From Shewanella algicola (lineage in GTDB: Bacteria > Pseudomonadota > Gammaproteobacteria > Enterobacterales > Shewanellaceae): 64,000 bases of DNA. Positions 57,271 to 64,000 of this stretch are shown here, in pieces. The notes below the pieces were generated by a model. It was not told where the DNA came from and searched no databases. It saw nothing but the letters and a program-made list of their open reading frames with translations. Within the stretch, counting starts at the first letter, position 1; each line of letters begins with the position of its first letter. The stretch is taken from positions 124,001-188,000 of the forward strand of contig NZ_BMQI01000001.1 of the NCBI RefSeq assembly GCF_014648035.1. Direction: 5' to 3'. A program made the translations under genes and the position numbers.

Positions 57271-57822
57271 CTACTTAGCGTATTGGCCGTATTTTTTACG
57301 CAAATGGGCGATAATGGGTGGCTCTAACTCGTCACGCATATACCCAAAGCTGCCTGCCACTGAAGGGCCGTATAACGATTTTTGTCCTTTTAAATCTCGC
57401 CAAGAGTTGTCACCCGTTTTACGGCTAAACATGAGTTGATTGCCGTTGCGCCCAATGACAGTAAACGCACCGCTAAACCACACAGGCTTATTGCGAATAA
57501 CGTTTATGCTGTATCCACCGGCTACCCGAGCGGCACGTTTACCCACTTTGTAACGAGGGCTGGCAAACCGAGTTAAGGTGCTGGCGCGCATCCTTGCGCT
57601 AATTGAGGCGGTTAGGGTTTTGGGGTTAATGCTCACGCTGAAATGTTGCTCAACATACGACTTAGACTTAAAACCGTATTTGTTAAAAATGGCATCTACA
57701 GCAAGCTGATTACCAAAATTGGCGGCATCGTCAATGGCTTTAGCAATGGCAGGTGATTGCGCATCACGAATGCGTTTAAGCTCGCGATCTACTTCTGCAA
57801 AGCCTGTGCTAGTTAATGCCAT
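57271..57822 (-). CDS. Phage minor tail protein (gpZ-like)
   Basis: A 183-aa basic protein with an N-terminal helical part and a Gly/Arg/Ser-rich end; it resembles lambda gpZ-type tail assembly proteins by pattern and position. The ATG at 57822 follows AGGTG; the frame opens 13 codons further up without a clear site. It overlaps none of its neighbours. Confidence 0.68.
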   Translation of the reverse strand: MALTSTGFAEVDRELKRIRDAQSPAIAKAIDDAANFGNQLAVDAIFNKYGFKSKSYVEQHFSVSINPKTLTASISARMRASTLTRFASPRYKVGKRAARVAGGYSINVIRNKPVWFSGAFTVIGRNGNQLMFSRKTGDNSWRDLKGQKSLYGPSVAGSFGYMRDELEPPIIAHLRKKYGQYAK

Positions 57823-57830
57823 GACAACAC

Positions 57831-58157
57831 CTACATTTGTAAATACACATAGGTCACACACACTGAGTCAGTGCTAACCCGCTGGGTTAATCGGCACTCA
57901 ACCCCGTTGATGGTAAATACATCGCCCGAATTAACATCACCTTCGCTGAGCAAAAACTCAGCGCGCATGATTAACTCAGGCACGTATTCGTTAGACGATG
58001 CGGCAATTTCGCTGCCGTTATCGTCTAGTGACACCAGGCGAGTGTAGGGGGTTGCCCCATCCGTTGGGGCGAACGTGCACGGGTCAGCCAAGCGCTGAAA
58101 CACCCGTGCTATTTTGGCATTTACTCGTTCAGCAAATACCGCTGCCAAACTAGGCAT
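57831..58157 (-). CDS. Head-tail joining protein
   Basis: A 108-aa protein between the DUF2190 gene and the gpZ-like gene, where phages carry head-tail connectors. Its beta-rich C-terminal half (SGDVFTINGVECRLTQRV) fits connector proteins. The start overlaps the DUF2190 stop by 8 bases. Confidence 0.68.
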   Translation of the reverse strand: MPSLAAVFAERVNAKIARVFQRLADPCTFAPTDGATPYTRLVSLDDNGSEIAASSNEYVPELIMRAEFLLSEGDVNSGDVFTINGVECRLTQRVSTDSVCVTYVYLQM

Positions 58158-58470
58158 TGATTTTTACCCATACTGTATCGCTTGGGTTGCCAGCGGCCGC
58201 CCATGCTTTACCCGCCAAGGTATTGCCCGATGCAGTTGATGTGATCATGCCGTCTGACTTGATATACACCTGAGCGCCTTGGGTGATGTCGTCGGCGGTG
58301 ACTTTAGGCAATTCAAACACGCCCTCTGTTACACCAACACCCACGTCATCAAGGGCAACATTGCCAAGCGACACAGCAACTACTTTGCCTAATAACACTG
58401 GCGCACCACTGGCCACTGCGGCCGTAGCGATAAAGTCGATGGTATTACCATCTGATACACAATTTTTCAT
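58150..58470 (-). CDS. DUF2190 family phage head protein
   Basis: A 106-aa Gly/Ala/Val-rich protein recognised as DUF2190 (CVSDGNTIDF, GAPVLLGKVVAVS, ITQGAQVYI). Members are found after capsid genes and may decorate or stabilise the head. An in-frame start eight codons earlier is possible, but MKNCVSDG is the family start. It follows the capsid terminator. Confidence 0.82.
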   Translation of the reverse strand: MKNCVSDGNTIDFIATAAVASGAPVLLGKVVAVSLGNVALDDVGVGVTEGVFELPKVTADDITQGAQVYIKSDGMITSTASGNTLAGKAWAAAGNPSDTVWVKINA

Positions 58471-58505
58471 GGAATGATTCCTATGATTTAACAATCAAAA
58501 ATAAA

Positions 58506-58534
58506 AAGGCCGCTAGCTAATTGGCTGCGGCCTT
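58506..58534 (-). terminator. Terminator/attenuator after the capsid gene
   Basis: An 8-bp stem (AAGGCCGC/GCGGCCTT) with a 13-base loop is followed on the minus strand by TTTATTTTT. It lies between the capsid fusion gene and the DUF2190 gene. Confidence 0.8.
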
Positions 58535-58542
58535 TTCGTTAA

Positions 58543-60606
58543 TTACTGACCAGATGACTTGTACACACCACGATGATCAAGCGGTGCTACACCTGCGTCG
58601 ATACGCACTTTGGTGGCAACACCGTCAACGGTAAAGCCTTGTTGCTGCTCAATGTATGGCGTATCCATGCCGTCAAGGTATGCCACTTCAATGGTGTCAC
58701 GGCCTTGGCCTGCGGCTAAATACCACGCTGCTGCACTTGCGTCATCTAAACGAGACTCGGCAATAACTTCAGCAAAGTTTTGGATAGGGTTAGCAATACC
58801 CGCGTTAACATCGGCGCCTTTAACTGAGCTTGATTTGATGATTTGGTTCATCGTTGTTTCAAGCGCTACTGGGCACAATACAAACTCAGGGCGAATGTTT
58901 AAGTGGCGAGTGCCAGACTTTTGCTTACGCATAGCTTGGCGGCCAGCATCTAAGGCCGCAACACTTGCAGCACCTGAGCCTAGGTTGCCATGGTCTGAAT
59001 GGAACAAGGCTTTACCGTCTGACATTTTAGGGTTTTGCGTTAACACTGCATAAACCAAGTCGCCAATGGTGCCTTTCGCTGCAAAGCCCATTTTCATTGG
59101 GATGTCAGTTAACATGCTCATATCGTCATTGATGATTGCCTGGCGAGTAATCGAAAACAATTCACCATATGTTGCTAGGGCGATTTGCTCTGCGCGATCA
59201 CCTAAGGTGATGTACTTATACTCAGCACCTTCGCGCACTTCGCGTAAGCTGTTAAAGTCACCAAGCCCCACACGTTTAGCAATTTTAAAGTCACCCAACT
59301 GGCCTTTTTTGGTCCAGCGTTCAAAGGTTTCTTCTGCGGTTTCCCAGCCCATTAACACCGACTTATTAGCCACATCCAATAGGATGTTTCCAAAATCGCT
59401 TGAACTATGGGTAAAGGCTAAACCCACCATCTGCATTGGGTTTAAGTTGGCGATGCCAATACCGCGATCAACCAACGATGCACGGGCAAGCTCACGTAAG
59501 TTGTAGCTATTGTAAGCATTGTCTTTTTGCGCTTCACCGTGACCAGCACGATTCATAACATGCGCACGAATTGAGTCACCCACCAAGTTACCGTTACCAG
59601 CATGAATGATCACGCTGTTAGGTTGAGCGGCTAACGACGTAGTGCCTTCGCCCAACTTTGCCAAGATCATGTCTTTGGCTTTGCTGGCATCGATGTTGGT
59701 ATCTGCAATACAGGTGTTTTTAATGTCTGCAAACTGCGGAAACGTAGCGAACGCAGCATTAATGCCGTCGATACGATCTTTGTTCATTGCAGCAGCTGCA
59801 GCTTGAATGTCTGCTTGCGACGGTGAAGTTGGTGCTGGCACCGATGCTGCTGGGGTGTTAGTGGCTGCTGGCGCAGGCGTATTGGTTGCACCAGGTACAT
59901 TACCCTGTGGTGCAAACAGTTTTTTTAGAGCTTCAGGCATATTAGTAAAGTCCTTGAGTCTTTTTGAGTTAAGCGAAGCCGCCATTTGCAGCGGTTCAGT
60001 GAGGGTGTTGGCGAAACCTTTTTCAACCGCTTCGCGGCCAGTTAGCCATGTTTCAGCTGCCAAAAGCGTATGTAACTCATCTTCTGGCAAACCTGTTTTT
60101 TGTTGATACGCGCCAACTAAATTACCTTCGACTTTGTCGAGTAAGTCGGCATATTTGCGCATGTCGTCGGCATCACCTAACGTGCCGCCCCATGGTTTAT
60201 GCACCATCATCATGGCGTTTTCGGGCATAATCACTTCATCAAATGCCATGGCAATCACGCTGGCCATTGACGCGGCAAGGCCGTCAATATGGCAAACCTT
60301 GTGCGCGGGGTGGCCTTTGATCATGTTGTAAATCGCCATGCCCTCGAACACGTCACCACCTGGCGAATGGATGCGTGCCGTTAAGGTGCCGATTTTGCCT
60401 AATGCTTGTAAGTCGCTGGCGAACTGACGGGCACTAATGCCCCAGCCACCAATTTCGTCATAAATCATTAATTCGGCATTACCGTTTTGCGCCTTTAAGC
60501 TGTACCAGCTTTTTTCGGGCTTATTGGTCGGTGTCAGGGTCAGGCTTGCTTGTGGTGCTAGCAGCATTGCGGCGGCTACCGCCAGATGCATTTGTGTCTT
60601 TTTCAC
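58543..60606 (-). CDS. ClpP-like prohead protease fused to the major capsid protein
   Basis: One 687-aa polypeptide combines the head maturation protease and the shell protein. Residues about 35-210 are ClpP-like, with Ser113 (AASMAS) and His136 (MMMVHKPWGG) and an Asp near 157. A Pro/Ala/Thr linker (about 235-262) follows, then a scaffold-like part and the HK97-fold capsid region (about 340-687; FTHSSSDFGNILLD, ALFHSDHGNLG). Fusions of this kind are known. The start is uncertain: GTG at 60606 after GGAG, or ATG at 60591. All options overlap the portal gene end. Confidence 0.88.
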   Translation of the reverse strand: MKKTQMHLAVAAAMLLAPQASLTLTPTNKPEKSWYSLKAQNGNAELMIYDEIGGWGISARQFASDLQALGKIGTLTARIHSPGGDVFEGMAIYNMIKGHPAHKVCHIDGLAASMASVIAMAFDEVIMPENAMMMVHKPWGGTLGDADDMRKYADLLDKVEGNLVGAYQQKTGLPEDELHTLLAAETWLTGREAVEKGFANTLTEPLQMAASLNSKRLKDFTNMPEALKKLFAPQGNVPGATNTPAPAATNTPAASVPAPTSPSQADIQAAAAAMNKDRIDGINAAFATFPQFADIKNTCIADTNIDASKAKDMILAKLGEGTTSLAAQPNSVIIHAGNGNLVGDSIRAHVMNRAGHGEAQKDNAYNSYNLRELARASLVDRGIGIANLNPMQMVGLAFTHSSSDFGNILLDVANKSVLMGWETAEETFERWTKKGQLGDFKIAKRVGLGDFNSLREVREGAEYKYITLGDRAEQIALATYGELFSITRQAIINDDMSMLTDIPMKMGFAAKGTIGDLVYAVLTQNPKMSDGKALFHSDHGNLGSGAASVAALDAGRQAMRKQKSGTRHLNIRPEFVLCPVALETTMNQIIKSSSVKGADVNAGIANPIQNFAEVIAESRLDDASAAAWYLAAGQGRDTIEVAYLDGMDTPYIEQQQGFTVDGVATKVRIDAGVAPLDHRGVYKSSGQ

Positions 60607-62086
60607 TTGGGGTTACTCCGTTTTGTGGCTCTGGGTCGTTACCCGTGACCATGTCGTTGTCGCGGTTAAACTTAACTTCACGTTGGCGTTGTCGTTTAAC
60701 TTCGCTTGGGTTACGGCCACGAGCTCGCGCCCAGTCAGCCTCGGTTGCGGCATTACCGGCTATCATCATTTCCCAGCCTTGGGATTCTTTGCGGGGATCA
60801 ATCCATGGCATGGTTGGTCCGTAGTACACCGCGTCAAACAAGGTGCGGGTGTCTAAGTCTGGCGGCAATGTTAATGGGTCCTGCTTATTCATTAACTCCA
60901 TCTGCAACCAGTTACGAAATGCTGGCCGCGCCCAGCCGGCACAAAACCATTGCTGCATAATGCGGTTCGACTCGTCTTGCTCGACTAGCTCTTGGCGCTG
61001 GCTTGAGTAGCTGCCTTGATAATCACGGGCAATACTTGAGTAACTACCACGGGTGCCTGCGGCACAGGCTTTCAACTGGCCATTACGAAAATCAACCAAG
61101 TGCACGTTGGGGCGGTTTGACTCAATCATGCCGACATCTTCACCAACAGCGAGATCATCAAAGGTCATGCCTGGTGCAATGTTTATTTCGCGGTCAGCTT
61201 TGGCGTCACCATCTAAGCCGAACATACTGGCATCGCCGCGTTTGATGTAAAACGCTAACGCTGCCGCAATACGGGCGGCGACTCGTTCAGATTCTTCATA
61301 GTCTTTTATGTCGCCAAGGCGGGTTAAAATGCCATGAAAAATACTGATACCGCGCAGCTGGTGCAGGCGCTTAAACAAGCCCAAGTGCAGCATATTGCTT
61401 GCAGGTACCGTTTTGGTTTTGTAGCGAAAACCGATTTGGTCGGCGGGATGGTCTAGCAGCACATGGTAATTCACCACCTGCCCCCATCCGTTAACCTCTA
61501 ACCCCTGACGAACGCGACTTGATACATCGTTAAGTTCAAACGGAATGTAATCAGGCTCAAGCGCTTCAATACTGTATTGGGTGCCTTGCGGGTTTGGGTG
61601 ACCAAACTTAGCCACTTTACCGCGCACTTGCTGGCCGAACACTTCACCGTCGCGTAATGCGGTGCGCAGCACTAAGCGCTCAAGTTCTGGCCGAGTGTAG
61701 CGCCCTGTTACGTCAGGCTTTAATGACCATGTGGCAAAACGGCGTTGTATTTCGTTGGCCAGTTCGTCGAGTATTTCACCACTCATGCTGCGAGGCTGTG
61801 GCTCAACCACTATGCCTTGGGCACCAATAACCCGCTCTTCCATGCGGTCTAAAATGCCAATACTGAGGTCGTGATTTTCGTCTAACCAGCGCGCTTGTTC
61901 ACGCAGGCTTTTACCTGCTGCAAATACCGCTTGGTTAGCGCCGCGCCCCTCTTTACTGGCTTTGTGGGTTCGGCTTGGGCTGGCTGCTTCGTAACCTTTT
62001 AAGTTGCGATAACTCATTGCGGCCGCCTGCCGTTTTAACGCCCAGCCTGGGGATAAATACGATAGTGCATCGTTAATAATGCTCAT
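60521..62086 (-). CDS. Phage portal protein, lambda family
   Basis: The portal forms the dodecameric ring through which DNA enters and leaves the head. The 521-aa protein matches the lambda gpB family (AMSYRNLKGYEAAS, DENHDLSIGILDRMEERVIG, YIPFELND, RGISIFHGIL). A Ser/Asn/Gly-rich C-terminal tail overlaps the start of the protease-capsid gene by up to 86 bases. It follows the gpW-like gene by 12 bases. Confidence 0.93.
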   Translation of the reverse strand: MSIINDALSYLSPGWALKRQAAAMSYRNLKGYEAASPSRTHKASKEGRGANQAVFAAGKSLREQARWLDENHDLSIGILDRMEERVIGAQGIVVEPQPRSMSGEILDELANEIQRRFATWSLKPDVTGRYTRPELERLVLRTALRDGEVFGQQVRGKVAKFGHPNPQGTQYSIEALEPDYIPFELNDVSSRVRQGLEVNGWGQVVNYHVLLDHPADQIGFRYKTKTVPASNMLHLGLFKRLHQLRGISIFHGILTRLGDIKDYEESERVAARIAAALAFYIKRGDASMFGLDGDAKADREINIAPGMTFDDLAVGEDVGMIESNRPNVHLVDFRNGQLKACAAGTRGSYSSIARDYQGSYSSQRQELVEQDESNRIMQQWFCAGWARPAFRNWLQMELMNKQDPLTLPPDLDTRTLFDAVYYGPTMPWIDPRKESQGWEMMIAGNAATEADWARARGRNPSEVKRQRQREVKFNRDNDMVTGNDPEPQNGVTPSEKDTNASGGSRRNAASTTSKPDPDTDQ

Positions 62087-62098
62087 GCTGAGCCTCTT

Positions 62099-62299
62099 TT
62101 AAAATCTTGCGAGTGTGGTACCCCGTGGGCGGGTGTACATACTGAGTGTGCGTTGCCATTCAATGCGGCCTTTGCGGATTTGATCCAGGTCTTCTGTACT
62201 CATCATCTTGCCGTTGATGGAGACTGACTTACCCGCCAGCACATCTTTTTCGGCTTCGATATAGAGCGCGACCATGTCTGCCGCTTGTTGTTTTGACAT
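62099..62299 (-). CDS. gpW-like head-tail joining protein
   Basis: A 66-aa protein between terminase and portal, the usual place of gpW. The helical N-terminus and the segment SINGKMMSTEDLDQIRKGR then EWQRTLS are typical of gpW. Lambda gpW binds the portal ring. The start overlaps the terminase stop (TAATG). Confidence 0.85.
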   Translation of the reverse strand: MSKQQAADMVALYIEAEKDVLAGKSVSINGKMMSTEDLDQIRKGRIEWQRTLSMYTRPRGTTLARF

Positions 62300-64000
62300 T
62301 ACAGCCAGCCTCCTGATTTAGCCGAGCCCCCATTAAGCCAGTTATTAACTGGGGCTTTTTTCGGTTTTTTGGGTTGTGGGGGGTCATCGGGTGATGATGG
62401 GTTTTCTTCTTTATTTGTTACCACTTTACTGAGCGATTCGAGATTGATGCCGAACCTATCAATGGCGATATACAGTGCCGCCAAGGCATACACAAAACAG
62501 TCGAGTGCTTCGTTACGTCTACCGCCTGCGTCCCATCGGTAAACAATGCGGCCGTCGCGCCTTGTTGGCATTTTGCGTTCAGACGTTAACTGTTGCAGTT
62601 CGGTGTCATCACACACGTTGTCGTTTAGGGGCAAATGAATTGCACCAGGTGTACGCATATCAACACTGGGTTGAGTACGCATCATGGACATGATCAACTC
62701 TTTAGCGTTGTCGGTACCGACCTCGGTTAAATACACGCCTTTGTTGGTTCGCTTGCGCGGAAAATTCGCAATCGGCTTGCCATACATGTTGGCGCCTTTA
62801 ACTGGGATAACACGGTACAAACCGAGCTTTTTACTCATTGAGTAAACCGTGTCGGTATAGTGACCGCCCGAATCCCAACAGGTTGTGCCAATGTTAAGCA
62901 CGATGCCGTCGTTACGGGTGTAACTTTGGTTTAAGCGCAGCGCAACTTTATCAAGTAGCACTTGGCTGGCTGGGTCGCCATACAAAATAAACCTATCGAA
63001 CAAGGCGCACTCTTTACCTGCGCCCCACCCCCAAACACGGCCTTCGTAGCGGTCGTCTTGGGTATCAACACCCGCCGTGACATACACAACCCAATCGGGC
63101 ATTTTGCCGTTGGGGTACATTTCACGCCTGCGGCCGAGGTCTTCCCACTCAATGCGTTCGCCGTTGTCGTTGTCCCACGGCTGGCCTAATTTGGTGTTAA
63201 CAAAGGTTTGTAGCTTTTCTTTGTCGCCTTTGGCTTTGTAAAATTCGGTGACTAACTTGGCCCAGCTGTTAAGCGTGTTGTAAGCCGACCAGATATAAAT
63301 TGAGATATTTTCGGGGGTTAAAAAGTCGTTGCCGTCTTTATCAAAAAACGAAATAAAATCTGGGGTGTACACGCCCGTTTTGTCGCATATCCATACTGCG
63401 CGGGGGTGTTCTTCCATGTCGTGCAGTTGATTGTTTTCAATGCAGGCACCGCAGTGTTCGCACACGTAATACGCCGTGCTTGGGTCGCTACCTTGCCACT
63501 TGATGCCAAATGGTTCGGTTTTGCCGCCCCACTTTAAGTGCTGCAGTTCGTCGCAGTGTGGGCACGGTAAGTTAAATCTAAATTGGTACTGGCTTTCGCT
63601 GCATGCCTTTTCAATTTGGCAGGCACCGAGAATTTTAGGCGTTGAACCACGGATCGACTTAGGAAACATCGACAGTTCAACACGGGTATCACCTAAAGAT
63701 GTGGCGTTACCCTCGTGTTCGATTGACTCGTCAAAACCTGCAAGTTCATCGTAAATTACATCGTCAGTTGATATTTCACGATAATTAGCAGCGGCGGTAC
63801 CACCGCGCACCATTAGCGTTTTACCGTTGCTGAATACCTTATCTTCTAATGTGCTGTCTTTGTGTTTGCGGCCAATCCAAGGCGCTAGGGCCTTCCAAAT
63901 CGGCATGTCACGTATTGCCGTTTCAACGTGTTTTTTCATGAACGTTTTGGCGGCACCGTCCCGCGGCTGGTATATCAGCACGTTACGTTTTTTGTGTTCG
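62299..64000 (-). CDS. Phage terminase large subunit (GpA family); 5' end cut by window edge
   Basis: The large terminase packages DNA into the prohead using an ATPase and a nuclease. At least 567 residues are visible and the frame runs off the right edge, so the start and the Walker A loop are not seen. Walker B-like VIYDELAGFD and a Cys-rich part (CPHCDEL, CEHCGAC) characteristic of GpA are present. The nuclease region should include TAGVDTQDDRYEGR and later Asp residues. It ends directly at the gpW-like gene. Confidence 0.92.
   Translation of the reverse strand, partial: EHKKRNVLIYQPRDGAAKTFMKKHVETAIRDMPIWKALAPWIGRKHKDSTLEDKVFSNGKTLMVRGGTAAANYREISTDDVIYDELAGFDESIEHEGNATSLGDTRVELSMFPKSIRGSTPKILGACQIEKACSESQYQFRFNLPCPHCDELQHLKWGGKTEPFGIKWQGSDPSTAYYVCEHCGACIENNQLHDMEEHPRAVWICDKTGVYTPDFISFFDKDGNDFLTPENISIYIWSAYNTLNSWAKLVTEFYKAKGDKEKLQTFVNTKLGQPWDNDNGERIEWEDLGRRREMYPNGKMPDWVVYVTAGVDTQDDRYEGRVWGWGAGKECALFDRFILYGDPASQVLLDKVALRLNQSYTRNDGIVLNIGTTCWDSGGHYTDTVYSMSKKLGLYRVIPVKGANMYGKPIANFPRKRTNKGVYLTEVGTDNAKELIMSMMRTQPSVDMRTPGAIHLPLNDNVCDDTELQQLTSERKMPTRRDGRIVYRWDAGGRRNEALDCFVYALAALYIAIDRFGINLESLSKVVTNKEENPSSPDDPPQPKKPKKAPVNNWLNGGSAKSGGWL

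Larger units (their letters stand above)
41144..64000. mobile_element. Siphovirus-like prophage integrated at dusA; right end outside the window
   Basis: A tyrosine integrase next to dusA is followed by an ordered set of phage structural genes on the opposite strand (terminase, portal, protease-capsid, tail genes), reading toward the integrase. No sheath or Mu-like baseplate genes are seen. Boundaries: left near the dusA start; right unknown. Confidence 0.93.

Overview
The window looks like a gammaproteobacterial chromosome, most likely Shewanella. Gene blocks conserved in gammaproteobacteria (miaA-hfq-hflX-hflK-hflC, rsgA-psd-mscM, and nudF-yqiB-cpdA-yqiA-parE divergent from tolC) sit beside a cytochrome bc1 operon next to sspA-sspB. 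A prophage in dusA fills the right-hand third. The genus call rests on gene order and protein resemblance from memory, not on a search.

Host part, 1 to about 41150. Minus strand, 1-16236: an S9 peptidase lipoprotein (cut by the left edge), pabA, sspB-sspA, petA-petB-petC (bc1 complex), hflK-hflC, hflX, hfq, miaA, mutL, amiB, tsaE and a small helical protein. A tRNA-Gly(GCC) locus follows (16641-17780): three identical intact genes, six degenerate tRNA-like copies, a 200-bp tandem duplication and a (GGGGTTTT)6 tract. Then orn (minus) and, on the plus strand, rsgA, psd, mscM, a glycerophosphodiesterase, a D-2-hydroxyacid dehydrogenase and bfd behind a Fur-box promoter. The minus strand resumes with parE, a sorbosone-dehydrogenase-like gene, parC and the nudF block. 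tolC is on the plus strand. PCu(A)C chaperone, DUF2333 and outer-membrane barrel genes lie on the minus strand, with a crotonase on the plus strand. A short operon ends in a PspC-like protein and has a good sigma-54 promoter match; dusA follows.

Prophage part, about 41150 to beyond 64000. A tyrosine integrase is divergent from dusA. All other phage genes are on the minus strand, so transcription runs from the right edge leftward: terminase large subunit (cut by the edge), gpW-like joiner, lambda-type portal, ClpP-protease/major-capsid fusion, DUF2190 protein, head-tail connectors, tail terminator, tail tube, tape measure, and tail-tip and fibre proteins. No sheath is seen, so a non-contractile (siphovirus) tail is likely. 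Hairpin terminators follow the capsid and tail-tube genes. At the distal end are accessory genes: a LexA-controlled umuD-like gene with two small membrane-protein genes and no umuC, then a 53-aa gene plus a 281-aa membrane-protein gene with its own promoter. Repressor, replication and lysis genes and the other attachment site should lie right of the window.

Most unusual items: the tRNA-Gly array with hairpin-inserted tRNA-like copies; the sigma-54/PspC operon with a 43-aa membrane peptide missed by length cut-offs; the two accessory operons at the prophage end, one next to a remnant of a duplicated phage gene; and three GGGAACC repeats at helical spacing in front of the integrase.
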